From the NCBI RefSeq assembly GCF_900188065.1, contig NZ_FZNQ01000018.1, positions 1-50,886 on the forward strand: 50,886 nt of DNA, in the 5' to 3' direction. The translations under genes and the position numbers were made by a program. Shown piece by piece: positions 23,056-31,458 of this stretch (the first letter of the stretch is position 1; each line of letters opens with the position of its first letter). A model generated the notes under the pieces. It was given only the letters and a program-made list of their open reading frames with translations. It had not been told where the DNA came from and did no database searches. This DNA comes from Halorubrum vacuolatum. Its GTDB lineage: Archaea > Halobacteriota > Halobacteria > Halobacteriales > Haloferacaceae.

Positions 23056-23684
23056 GCGACATGTATCGAACGGTGGCGGAACGGGCGACGGCGACCTTCG
23101 AGGTACGGGGCTCGGAGTTCCTCGGTCACGTCACGCCCGCCGACGGGATCGCGGAGGCCGAGGCGTTCATCGAGTCGGTACGTGAGACCTACGCCGATGC
23201 GACCCACAACGTCCCCGCCTATCGGGTTCCGGCCGGCGAGCCGTCCGACCGAACGCCCGGGGACGACGTGATGTTGCGTGAGTACAGTTCCGATGACGGC
23301 GAGCCCAGCGGGTCGGCCGGGAAACCCGCACTTAACGTCCTCACCGGACGGGACGTGCGAAACGTCGCGGTCGTGGTCACCCGGTATTATGGCGGGACGA
23401 ACCTGGGGGTCGGCGGGCTCGTTAGCGCGTATTCGCGGGCCGTGAAGGACGCGCTCGATGCGGCCGGCGTCGTCGAGGAGCGACCGCATCGTCGCCTCGG
23501 CGTGACCGTCGAGTACGACGACTCCGGCACGGTTCGGAGCGTGATCGAGTCCGCCGGCGTGGAGTTCGAGGCGACCTACGACGAACGGGTCCAATTCGAC
23601 CTGCGGGTCCCCCTCGTGGAGGTCGAGGAGGTGATCGACCGGCTCAACAGCGCGACGAGCGGACGCGTCGAGATCGAACGGTGA
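23052..23684 (+). CDS. YigZ/IMPACT (UPF0029) family protein
   Basis: A 210-residue protein of the YigZ/IMPACT family. The N-terminal Impact domain shows GSEFLGHVTPADGIAEAEAF, THNVPAYRV and the signature EYSSDDGEPSGSAGKPALNVL followed by VVVTRYYGGTNLGVGGLVSAYSRAVKDAL. The C-terminal half is the smaller DUF1949-type ferredoxin-like domain (VTVEYDDSGTVRSVIESAGV). Eukaryotic IMPACT regulates Gcn2; the prokaryotic role is unclear, perhaps linked to ribosomes. The GTG start overlaps the upstream stop; an ATG three codons later is the alternative. Confidence 0.9.
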   Translation: MSDMYRTVAERATATFEVRGSEFLGHVTPADGIAEAEAFIESVRETYADATHNVPAYRVPAGEPSDRTPGDDVMLREYSSDDGEPSGSAGKPALNVLTGRDVRNVAVVVTRYYGGTNLGVGGLVSAYSRAVKDALDAAGVVEERPHRRLGVTVEYDDSGTVRSVIESAGVEFEATYDERVQFDLRVPLVEVEEVIDRLNSATSGRVEIER

Positions 23685-23829
23685 CCCGTCGTCTCGCCGC
23701 CGACTTCCGGGACGGCATTCGTGGATGAACCGCTTCCCGGCACACCGTTCGATCGACACACCGTGTTGCCACACCGACCGATCGACTATCATCCATCGGC
23801 CGTCCAATTATAAACCGGCGACCGATCGC

Positions 23830-25131
23830 TTATTCGGTCGCTGCCTCGATGGCAGCCTCCAAGTCGGCAACGATGTCGGCGGGATCCTCGATGCCGACGG
23901 AGATCCGGACCAGATCGCCCGTGGCGCCGGCGGCCTCCCGTTCTTCCTCGGTGAGCTGCTGGTGGGTCGTGGAGGCGGGGTGGATGACGAGCGTCTTCGC
24001 GTCACCGACGTTGGCGAGAAGCGAGGCGAGTTCGGTGTTTTCGACGGTCGCCTTCGCGGCCTCGAAGCCGGCCTCCAATCCGAAGGTGATCATGCCGCCG
24101 TAGCCGCCGTCGAGGTACTCGGTCGCCTCCTCGTGCGTCTCGTGACTTTCGAGACCGGGGTAGTTCACCCAGGCGACGTCGTCGTGTGATTCGAGGTACT
24201 CGGCGACGACGAGCGCGTTCTCACAGTGGCGCTCCATCCGCAGCGGGAGCGACCCGACCTGTTGGAGGGTGTTCCACGCGTCGAAGGGTGCCTGTTGATT
24301 GCCCAGATCACGAAGCCCGCGGGTGACCGCCGCGAAGGTGAACGCGGCGTCGCCGAACGCCTCCGCGAAGTTGATCCCGTGGTAGGCGGGATTCTCTGTG
24401 GCGACCTCCGGGAACTTCTCGGGATACTCGGCCCACGGGAAGGAGCCCCCGTCGACGAGCACGCCGCCGATGGTGGTGCCGTTACCCGTGAGCCACTTCG
24501 TCGTCGACTCCCAGACGAGGTCCGCGCCGTGTTCGAGCGGCCGACAGAGGTACGGCGTCGCGAACGTATTGTCGACGAACAGCGGGACGCCATGGTCGTG
24601 TGCGATGTTCGCGATCCGCTCGATGTCGGGCGTGACGAGCGCCGGATTGCCGATCGTTTCGAGGTGGACGTACGCGGTGTCCTCGTCGATCGCCTCCTCG
24701 TACCCGTCGTAATCGAGCGGGTCGACGAACCGGGTGGTGATGCCACGCCGCTCGACGGAGTGGGTAAGATACGTGTAGGTGCCGCCGTAGAGCGCCGAGG
24801 AGGTGACGATGTTGTCGCCGGCGGACGCGAGGATGAACGTCGCCAGGTCGAGCGCGGCCATCCCCGAGGAGGTGGCGACGGCGCCGACGCCGCCCTCGAG
24901 CGAGGCGAGCCGCTCCTCCAGAACGGCGTTCGTCGGGTTCATGATCCGCGAGTAGACGTTTCCGGCCTCCTCCAAGCCGAACAGCCGCGCGGCGTGATCG
25001 GCGTCGTCGAACACGTAGGAGGTCGTCTGGTAGATCGGCGTCGCCCGGGCGCCGGTCGTCGGGTCGGGGGTGGCGCCCGCGTGAACGCTACGGGTACGGA
25101 ACCGGTGAGGGGTGTCGTCGTCTTCGCTCAT
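23830..25131 (-). CDS. metY: O-acetylhomoserine sulfhydrylase
   Basis: A 433-residue PLP enzyme of the Cys/Met-metabolism family, which makes homocysteine from O-acetylhomoserine and sulfide. Diagnostic parts are RTRSVHAGATPDPTTGARATPIYQTTSYVF at the N-terminus, YSRIMNPTNAVLEERLASLEGG, VFVDNTFATPYLCRPLEHGAD-like PLP contacts, and the Schiff-base lysine in WESTTKWLTGNGT. The 430-residue length favours MetY over the shorter cystathionine lyases. The start MSEDDDTPHRFRTRSVHAG was preferred, since a TATA-like CTTTATC about 27-30 bases upstream predicts a leaderless mRNA. A longer frame adds 14 hydrophobic residues and is less likely. No metX is adjacent. Confidence 0.92.
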   Translation of the reverse strand: MSEDDDTPHRFRTRSVHAGATPDPTTGARATPIYQTTSYVFDDADHAARLFGLEEAGNVYSRIMNPTNAVLEERLASLEGGVGAVATSSGMAALDLATFILASAGDNIVTSSALYGGTYTYLTHSVERRGITTRFVDPLDYDGYEEAIDEDTAYVHLETIGNPALVTPDIERIANIAHDHGVPLFVDNTFATPYLCRPLEHGADLVWESTTKWLTGNGTTIGGVLVDGGSFPWAEYPEKFPEVATENPAYHGINFAEAFGDAAFTFAAVTRGLRDLGNQQAPFDAWNTLQQVGSLPLRMERHCENALVVAEYLESHDDVAWVNYPGLESHETHEEATEYLDGGYGGMITFGLEAGFEAAKATVENTELASLLANVGDAKTLVIHPASTTHQQLTEEEREAAGATGDLVRISVGIEDPADIVADLEAAIEAATE

Positions 25132-25229
25132 GTATCCACATGCGACCGGGACGCTGATAAAGCCGGCAGGCACGGACGGAATCTACCGCTACCGTGGGTC
25201 GAAGCGGGGATGGCGGCGGACGCGGTGGA

Positions 25230-25754
25230 TTAGACGGCGTCGTAGTCGACGACCGGCCGATCGACGTCGATATCGAGATCGGCGAGCGCCGCCGTCGCCG
25301 CCGTGATCGGGGCCGGGTCGGCGCGGTCATGTGGGTCGGCGGTCGCGGACGCGAACCGAACGGTCCAGTCCGAACCGAGGACGACCGTTGCCCGGCGGGG
25401 AATCTTCGAGTGTGCCTCCCATTCGTCGGCGAGCAGGTCGTACGAATCGGCGACCCCACCGTGGAAATCGGAGACGATCGGAAACGGAAGGTCATACCGG
25501 TCGGCGTACGCGAAACCGGCAAACAAGGAGTCGCCCGTGACCGCGACGACGGCGACGTCCGCGTGATCCGCCCAGCCAGCGTCGCGAATCGCGAGGAGCT
25601 CCGCCGTTGGGGCGGGTACGAACGTCGCCGGCGCGAACGCGAGGACGACCGCCCGATGCCGCTCGACGAGCCGGAACAGTTCCACCTCGACCGCCGTCCC
25701 GTCGGAGACGGCGGGGGCGATGAAATCGGGGGCCGTCATGCCGCGTTCGATCAT
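25230..25754 (-). CDS. Peroxiredoxin-like protein without cysteine
   Basis: A 174-residue AhpC/TSA-fold protein: GMTAPDFIAPAVSDGTAVEV opening, AVVLAFAPATFVPAPTAELL, VAVVAVTGDSLFAGFAYADRYDLPFPIVSDF, and a RATVVLGSDWTVRFAS closing strand. True peroxiredoxins have the peroxidatic Cys in PxxxTxxC; here the position reads TFVPAPT and the whole protein has no cysteine. It therefore cannot reduce peroxide by the normal mechanism and may be a chaperone-like or regulatory relative. A CTTTTATC TATA-like element about 25 bases upstream supports the ATG. Confidence 0.85.
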   Translation of the reverse strand: MIERGMTAPDFIAPAVSDGTAVEVELFRLVERHRAVVLAFAPATFVPAPTAELLAIRDAGWADHADVAVVAVTGDSLFAGFAYADRYDLPFPIVSDFHGGVADSYDLLADEWEAHSKIPRRATVVLGSDWTVRFASATADPHDRADPAPITAATAALADLDIDVDRPVVDYDAV

Positions 25755-25897
25755 GGTCGTGGCTTCGCGGCGGGACCGATAAAAGGGCGGGCTCCGGCTC
25801 GGGGCGTCACCGGATAGACCCCGCCGACGGAGGTGAGCCTATCAATCCAGAAAAACGGGCTAGAAGACACTTAAGCGATGACGACGTACCCCCGAAT

Positions 25898-26428
25898 ATG
25901 GAATCGATCGCGGCGACGTTGCTCACGCTCGTCGAGAGCTACGGCGTCGTCGTCCTGCTGGCCGTGTTCATCCTTGAGGGGGCGCTCGTCGGGAAGTTGA
26001 TCCCGACGCGAACCCTCTTCGTCGCGGTCGTGATCGCGGTGGGCTCGGACGCCCTTGCGTTCCTTCCCGTCGTCGCAGCCGCCGTCGTCGGGGCGACGAT
26101 CGGTCAGTGTCTGCTCTTCGTCTCCATCCGCCGGTATGGGATCGACCCGACGGAGGTGGACCTCATCCCCGTCACCGAGGAGCGGATCGATGGGGCCGAT
26201 CGCTGGTTCGACCGCTGGGGATTGCCGGCCGTCGCGATGACGAACGCGCTGCCGGGCGTTCGCGGGTGGCTCGCGCTGCCGACGGCGACATCGTCGGTGT
26301 CGACGTCGCGGTTCGCCGTCGCCTCGTTGACCGGGACGGCGGCGTACGCGGGCGGCCTCGTCGCGCTCGCGGTGCTCCTCGACGGGGCGATCACCACGCT
26401 CGCCGGCGGGGCGCTCGCGTTCGCGTAG
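25898..26428 (+). CDS. DedA/SNARE-associated-type membrane protein
   Basis: A 176-residue membrane protein with the VTT/DedA layout: an N-terminal re-entrant stretch (LVESYGVVVLLAVFILEGALVGKLIPTRT), two spans around VVIAVGSDALAFLPVVAAAV and GATIGQCLLFVSIRRYG, and the conserved WFDRWGLPAVAMTNALPGVRGWLALPTA block with the arginine of the family's GRFIPGVR-like motif. DedA proteins are proposed lipid scramblases or transporters. A TATA-like CTTAAG lies at 25870-25876, about 25 bases before the ATG, so the gene is probably leaderless. Confidence 0.8.
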   Translation: MESIAATLLTLVESYGVVVLLAVFILEGALVGKLIPTRTLFVAVVIAVGSDALAFLPVVAAAVVGATIGQCLLFVSIRRYGIDPTEVDLIPVTEERIDGADRWFDRWGLPAVAMTNALPGVRGWLALPTATSSVSTSRFAVASLTGTAAYAGGLVALAVLLDGAITTLAGGALAFA

Positions 26429-26803
26429 ATGAGGGTCACACGGGATACACGGGAGCCAAACGGTGCCGTTCAGCGCCGGTGAAATCCTCGAATGGAGCCG
26501 GGCCAAGCGATCGCGAATCCGATCGGTCGCTTATAAACCCCACCAACCGGGTGGCGAGAGCACTTATATACGATCCATGGCGGTCGGCGCGCTCCGGTGA
26601 GCGCCCGAAGGGCGCGAAACCGAGCGCGAGGGAGCCCACGGCTGGCGTCAGCGCCAGCCGTGGCGAGGCTGGGGAGGCCTGAGGCTGCGGTGGGGTGTGG
26701 ATACGGTGCGGTGCGAGTGCGGTGCGAGTGCGGCGGTGCGAGTGCGGCGACGATGTTCGATCCTCGCACCTCGCTCGTCGCTCCACCGAACAGGGCTCGC
26801 CGA
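26429..26803. other. Intergenic region with palindromic repeat and G-rich tandem repeat
   Basis: No gene was found. It contains the reverse copy of the palindromic dispersed repeat (26590-26690) and, at 26700-26755, a run of GTGCGAGTGCGG-type units. The 12-mer GGTGCGAGTGCG recurs several times. The small antisense frames are shadows of this low-complexity DNA. Confidence 0.6.
26590..26690 (-). repeat. Palindromic dispersed repeat, copy 2 (reverse)
   Basis: The reverse complement reads CCTCCCCAGCCTCGCCACGG, then a GGCTGGCG/CGCCAGCC stem with a four-base loop, GTGGGCTCCCTCGCGC, and a tail ending GGGCGCTCAC. It matches copy 1 at 18855-18958 through the stem and CTCCCTCGCGC, then diverges. The conserved stem with a varied loop suggests selection or recent spread. 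Confidence 0.8.
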
Positions 26804-28642
26804 TCACAACACCGTCCCGTGTTTCTTTTCGGGAAGGTCCTTCCTGACATCCTCATAGAACTCGAACCGTGCCGCGAGCTCGGCACGCAGCGTCGAGGGG
26901 GGCACGATCTCGTCGATGACGACCTCGCTCGCCATCCGATGCACGTCGATGTCGCGGCGATACTCCTCGCGGAGCCGCGCCTCGGTCTCGGCGCGCTCGT
27001 CGGGGTCGTCGATCGCGGCGAGCTTCCGGGCGTACACGGCGTTTATTGCCGCTTCAGGGCCCATGATCCCGATCTCCCCGGAGGGTAACGCGATCGTGGA
27101 TTCGGGGTCATAGGCGGGCCCGCCCATCGCGTAGATCCCCGCCCCGTACGCCTTGCGGACGACGACGGTCTGTTTCGGGACCGTCGCCGAGGAGGTCGCG
27201 TAGATCAGCTTTTTGCCCTGTTCGAGGATGCCGTCCCGTTCGACCTGTGAGCCCGCCATGAACCCCGGTGTATCACAGAGGTATAACAGGGGGATCTCGT
27301 AGGCGTCACAGGTCCAGATGAACTCCGCGGCCTTCTCGGCGGCATCGGGGAAGATGGCTCCCGAACGTTCGGTCGGCTGGTTGGCGACGACCCCGACCGA
27401 GCGCCCGTCGATCCGACAGAATGCGGTGACGATCTCGGGGCCGTAGTCGGGTTTCAACTCGAGAACGGACTCGGCATCGGCGATCCGATCGAGGAGGTCG
27501 TGGACGTCGTACGGGCGGTTCGGCGCGTCAGGGATCAGTTCGTCGATCCCAGCCGGCGGACGTTTCGGCGGTGTGGACTCCGCACGGGGCGGTTTCTCAC
27601 CTGCTTTGTCCGGGAGGTAGCCGATCAGCGTCGCGACGAGTTCGCGGGCGTGCTCCTCGTCGCGGGCGACGAGGTCGGCGGAACCGGAGTGTTCGGCGTG
27701 GATCTGCGGGCCCCCGAGGTCCTCCATCGAGATCTCCTCGCCGGTGACCATTTCGACCATCCGCGGGGAGGCGATCGCCATCGCGGACATCCCCTCGACC
27801 ATGACGGTGAAATCAGCGAAGACGGGGGTGTAGGCCGCGCCGGCGATACAGGGGCCGTAGAGGACACAGATCTGCGGGACCGCCCCCGAGAGCATCGAGT
27901 GGTTGTAGTAGTACTTCCCGATCCCCTCGCGGTTGGCAAAGAAGCCGCTCTGCTGGTCGATGCGTCCGCCGGAGGAGTCCATCAGATAGAGGACGGGCCG
28001 GCCGGTCTTCAGCGCGCGCTGTTGCATCCGGAGGAACTTCTCGACGCCGCGGGCGGCCATCGAGCCCGCCTTCACCGTGAAGTCGTTGGCCATGAAATGG
28101 ACGTCACGACCCTCGAAGGTCGCCGCACCCGTGAGGAGGCCGTCGGCCGGAAGGCGGTCCCCCTCCTCGTATTCGTCGCCGTCGGGTGCATCCGGGTGCC
28201 AGTCGTCGAAGGCGGCGAACTTTCCGTCCTCGAACCGGACGCTCTCGGGAAGGCCCCGACCGGTATCTCCGCCCGGCGGATCGCCGCTGTCGGCCGAAGC
28301 ATCTCGGCCGGCCGGGTCCCCGCGCGTGCCGTCGGGGCCGCCGAACCAGAGCTCGAGCCGGTCGCGGACGAACAGCTTGCCCTGTTCGGCAAGGCGCTCG
28401 CGGTAGCGCGCCGGACCACCTCGACGGATGTCCTCGATCTCCGCCCGGAGGTCGCGCTCGCGGTCGGTCGGCCCGAGGTCGTCCGCGATGGGATACTCGA
28501 CCGCGGGTGGATCGGCGCGTGCGGCGGGTTCGTCGTCGTCACCGACGTGGACGGCGACGGCGACACCGAGGTGGTCGGCGAGCGACCGGGCGATCGCCTC
28601 GGCCTCCTCCGCCGTCGCCGCCGGACCGACGTGGACCTTCAT
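26804..28642 (-). CDS. Acyl-CoA carboxylase carboxyltransferase subunit
   Basis: A 612-residue crotonase-fold carboxyltransferase (propionyl/acetyl/methylmalonyl-CoA type). Recognised by LYLMDSSGGRIDQQSGFF, PQICVLYGPCIAGAAYTPVF, LYLCDTPGFMAGSQVERDGILEQGK, and KAYGAGIYAMGGPAYDPESTIALPSGEIGIMGPEAAIN. The first 70-80 residues (MKVHVGPAATAEEAEAIARS and beyond) and an acidic glycine-rich insert after WFGGPDGTRG are extra compared with the usual 510-530-residue enzyme. No biotin carboxylase or carrier gene lies next to it, so it would work with a distant partner. The ATG at 28642 was chosen because the extended frame upstream has no family similarity. Confidence 0.88.
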   Translation of the reverse strand: MKVHVGPAATAEEAEAIARSLADHLGVAVAVHVGDDDEPAARADPPAVEYPIADDLGPTDRERDLRAEIEDIRRGGPARYRERLAEQGKLFVRDRLELWFGGPDGTRGDPAGRDASADSGDPPGGDTGRGLPESVRFEDGKFAAFDDWHPDAPDGDEYEEGDRLPADGLLTGAATFEGRDVHFMANDFTVKAGSMAARGVEKFLRMQQRALKTGRPVLYLMDSSGGRIDQQSGFFANREGIGKYYYNHSMLSGAVPQICVLYGPCIAGAAYTPVFADFTVMVEGMSAMAIASPRMVEMVTGEEISMEDLGGPQIHAEHSGSADLVARDEEHARELVATLIGYLPDKAGEKPPRAESTPPKRPPAGIDELIPDAPNRPYDVHDLLDRIADAESVLELKPDYGPEIVTAFCRIDGRSVGVVANQPTERSGAIFPDAAEKAAEFIWTCDAYEIPLLYLCDTPGFMAGSQVERDGILEQGKKLIYATSSATVPKQTVVVRKAYGAGIYAMGGPAYDPESTIALPSGEIGIMGPEAAINAVYARKLAAIDDPDERAETEARLREEYRRDIDVHRMASEVVIDEIVPPSTLRAELAARFEFYEDVRKDLPEKKHGTVL

Positions 28643-28944
28643 ATCCGGGAGATCCGTGGAGGATCCTAAACAGTTTTCCATGCGGGATCGGGACGGCCCC
28701 CGAAGCGACGGATCCGAGAGGGGCGACCGGTGCCGAGGATCGGGGAGTCACGAGGGTTTCGCCCCAAGTCCACCGGATGTGTACGATATGTCGATCGAGC
28801 AGTCGAATGTGTACGGTATGTCGATCGGCCAGTAAAGATATATACGTATGTGTGATACGTCGGCCATGAATCGGTTGAGAAGTGAACATACACGCCGTCA
28901 GGAGGGGACGAGCGGGGACGGCCGATGAGAACGGCACGGCAGGG
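28643..28944. other. Promoter region of the surface-protein/ABC operon
   Basis: It contains a 30-bp tandem duplication (starts 28777 and 28807; GTGTACGATATGTCGATCG and a close copy), then a TATA box (GATATATACG, about 28837-28846). A 20-codon ORF (ATG 28866) ends just before the main start and could be an upstream ORF. No other gene is seen. Confidence 0.5.
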
Positions 28945-30534
28945 ATGAGCCGAACGCTCCTCCTCGGCGTCTGTCTCGCGGTGTTGTGTATCGCGGCGGC
29001 GACGGGGATGAGCGTCGCCCAGGACGAGGTCCAGTTCGTGCGCGGGGAGCCCGACCTCGACGTGTACGTCCCCGACGCAACGCTCACGCCCGGAACCACG
29101 ACGGAGTTCACAGTACAAATCGCCAATGACGGGGAGGTTCGTGCCGGAGCCGTCGCACAGCGGGAACGGGTAACGACGGCCCGAGCCGTCACGGTGGAGG
29201 TGAGGGAGCGCCGGAGCCCGCTTACCGTCGAAACACGACGGCAGTCGATCGGCTCCGTCCCCGACGGGGAGATGCGTGAGGTCCCGATCACCGTCACCGT
29301 CCCGGAGGATGCCGAACCGGGCGAGTACTCGCTCGACGTGCGGCTTCGATATTCACATACCTTCCAATACTCGCCACGTGGCGGCGTTACACAGGAGCGA
29401 ACGCGGACCACCACGGAACGAATCGACGTGACGATCGATGACAGCCCGCGGTTTGATCTGCGGACCGTCGACAGCGACGTCCAAGCCGGCGACTCCGGAA
29501 CGGTCGTGACGGCGGTGACAAACGTCGGGGGCGAGCCTGCACGCGATATCACGGTCGATCTCGAATCGGTCAGCGACGACGTCACCCTCGGGCAGACGGG
29601 ACGGAACGCCGCCCGGATCGACCGGCTCGATGCGGGCGAGAACGCGACCCTCAGCTACGACGTGACCGTCCGGGCCGACGCATCGATCCGCAACCTCACC
29701 CTCGACGGTGCGGTCCGATTCACCGATGCCGACGGCATTCAGGGGACCCAAGACGGGCTGTCGGTCGGACTGCTCCCGGAGGCCGAACAGGCGTTCGCAC
29801 TCTCCGTGGACGAATCAACGCTCCGGGTCGGTGAGGCCGGAACCCTCCACGGAACGGTTCGAAACGATGGCCCCGCCGACGTACACAACGTGGTCCTCGA
29901 TCTCGGTGAGGCCCAGTTCGAACCGCGGAGCGCCACGTACGCGATCGGTGACCTCGCGTCCGGAGAGTCGGCCGACTTCCGGTTCCGAGGAACGGTCCCG
30001 ACCGAAGCCGACGCGGTTCCACAGCGGTTCGATCTGACGACACGATACCGAACGACTGCCAACAACGATCGCACGGCAGACGACGCGATCCACGTTCCGG
30101 TCGCCGAGCGTCGGGACGCGGTCGTGGTGACGGCCACCGAGACGGAGTTCGTCGCGGGTGAGGAGGGCGTCCTCGAACTGGCGGTGACGAATCAGCGGGA
30201 CATCGACATCCGGGACGTGCGGCTCCGGCTCACCGCGGAGGAGCCCGTCTCGAGCGAGTTTCGCACGACGGTGATCACCTCGCTCCAGCCCGGAGCGACC
30301 GATCGCGTCGCGTTCGACCTCGAGATCGATAGCGACGCCCCACGGAGTCAGTTCCCGGTGACGGTGGATGTCGACTACCTCGATCACGAGAACGAGCAGA
30401 ACACCGCTCGATCGTCGACGGTCGCGGTCGTCGTCACGGAGACCGATCGCGACGACCTCCCGGTTGAGCTGGTTATCTTCGGGGTGTTGGTGATCCTCGT
30501 CGCCGCCGGCGGCTGGTGGTTCTATGCGAGGTGA
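28945..30534 (+). CDS. Secreted CARDB/NEW3-type surface protein with C-terminal anchor
   Basis: A 529-residue protein with a Sec signal peptide (MSRTLLLGVCLAVLCIAAATGMSVAQ), several immunoglobulin-like CARDB/NEW3 repeats (for example LTPGTTTEFTVQIANDGEVR, QAGDSGTVVTAVTNVGGEPA, RVGEAGTLHGTVRNDGPADV and VAGEEGVLELAVTNQRDIDI) and a C-terminal membrane anchor (ELVIFGVLVILVAAGGWWFY-AR). It faces outward and resembles COG1361-type S-layer-like proteins. It heads an operon with an ABC ATPase and permease, so it may be the extracellular partner or product handled by that exporter. The start at the signal peptide was chosen; an in-frame GTG at 28882 adds 21 polar residues. Confidence 0.85.
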   Translation: MSRTLLLGVCLAVLCIAAATGMSVAQDEVQFVRGEPDLDVYVPDATLTPGTTTEFTVQIANDGEVRAGAVAQRERVTTARAVTVEVRERRSPLTVETRRQSIGSVPDGEMREVPITVTVPEDAEPGEYSLDVRLRYSHTFQYSPRGGVTQERTRTTTERIDVTIDDSPRFDLRTVDSDVQAGDSGTVVTAVTNVGGEPARDITVDLESVSDDVTLGQTGRNAARIDRLDAGENATLSYDVTVRADASIRNLTLDGAVRFTDADGIQGTQDGLSVGLLPEAEQAFALSVDESTLRVGEAGTLHGTVRNDGPADVHNVVLDLGEAQFEPRSATYAIGDLASGESADFRFRGTVPTEADAVPQRFDLTTRYRTTANNDRTADDAIHVPVAERRDAVVVTATETEFVAGEEGVLELAVTNQRDIDIRDVRLRLTAEEPVSSEFRTTVITSLQPGATDRVAFDLEIDSDAPRSQFPVTVDVDYLDHENEQNTARSSTVAVVVTETDRDDLPVELVIFGVLVILVAAGGWWFYAR

Positions 30535-30543
30535 GCGCTGACG

Positions 30544-31458
30544 ATGGCGCCGATCGAGGTCACGGAGCTGACGAAGGAGTACGGGGACGTGCGGGCGAAC
30601 GACGCCGTGACGTTCAGCGTAAAACCGGGGGAGGTGTTCGGCTTTCTCGGCCCCAACGGGGCCGGAAAGTCGACGACGATCCGGATGCTGCTCGGGTTGC
30701 TCACGCCGACTGCGGGAACGGCGACCGTCCTCGGCGCGGACATCCACGACGAGTCGGCGTTGATCGACGCGAAACGGCGGATCGGCTACCTCCCGGCGCA
30801 CCTCGGATTTCCCCCGACTGCCACGGGTGAAGCGGTGCTCGAATACCATGCATCGATGAAAGGGGACGAACGCCTCGACGAGCTGCTCGATATCTTTACT
30901 CCGCCCATCGAACGACCGATCCGGGAGTATTCGACGGGAAACAAGCGCATGCTCGGGCTGATTCAGGCGTTTATGCACGATCCCGACCTGGTGATCATGG
31001 ACGAGCCGACGTCCGGGCTCGACCCGCTCAAACAGGAGGAGTTTAACGGGTTTATTAGGGCCGAACGGGACCGCGGAATGACGGTGTTCCTCTCCTCACA
31101 CGTGCTTAGCGAGGTGCGACGCGTCTGTGACCGTGTCGGGATCATTCGGGGTGGTGAACTCGTCGAACTCGAAGACATCGAGACGCTCCTTCGTCAGGGG
31201 GGAAAACGGGTGCGGGTCACGACGACGGACGACACCGGCGCGCTCCTTTCGACGCTCGATGGGGTGGTCGATGTGCAACCGTTCCCGGATGGCGTGCAGT
31301 TCATCTATACCGGCGAGTACAACGCGCTGCTCCGGACGCTTGCCCGCCACGACGTCCGCGAGATCGATATCGGCGAGCCGCCGCTCGAGGACGTTTTTAT
31401 CCACTACTACGGGCAGGAGGACACGTCGTCCGAATCGGGGACCGGATCCGATGCTTGA
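30544..31458 (+). CDS. ABC transporter ATP-binding protein
   Basis: A 304-residue ABC-2-type ATPase. Walker A is GPNGAGKSTTIRMLLGL near residue 37, the signature is YSTGNKRMLGLIQAF near residue 125, Walker B with the catalytic Glu is LVIMDEPTSGLDPL, and the H-loop is SSHVLSEVRR. The signature is the ABC-2 exporter variant with GN rather than GGQ. The C-terminal domain (KRVRVTTTDDTGALLSTLDG) is typical of the NatA/YhcG type. It overlaps the permease by eight bases and follows the surface protein by nine bases. Confidence 0.95.
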   Translation: MAPIEVTELTKEYGDVRANDAVTFSVKPGEVFGFLGPNGAGKSTTIRMLLGLLTPTAGTATVLGADIHDESALIDAKRRIGYLPAHLGFPPTATGEAVLEYHASMKGDERLDELLDIFTPPIERPIREYSTGNKRMLGLIQAFMHDPDLVIMDEPTSGLDPLKQEEFNGFIRAERDRGMTVFLSSHVLSEVRRVCDRVGIIRGGELVELEDIETLLRQGGKRVRVTTTDDTGALLSTLDGVVDVQPFPDGVQFIYTGEYNALLRTLARHDVREIDIGEPPLEDVFIHYYGQEDTSSESGTGSDA

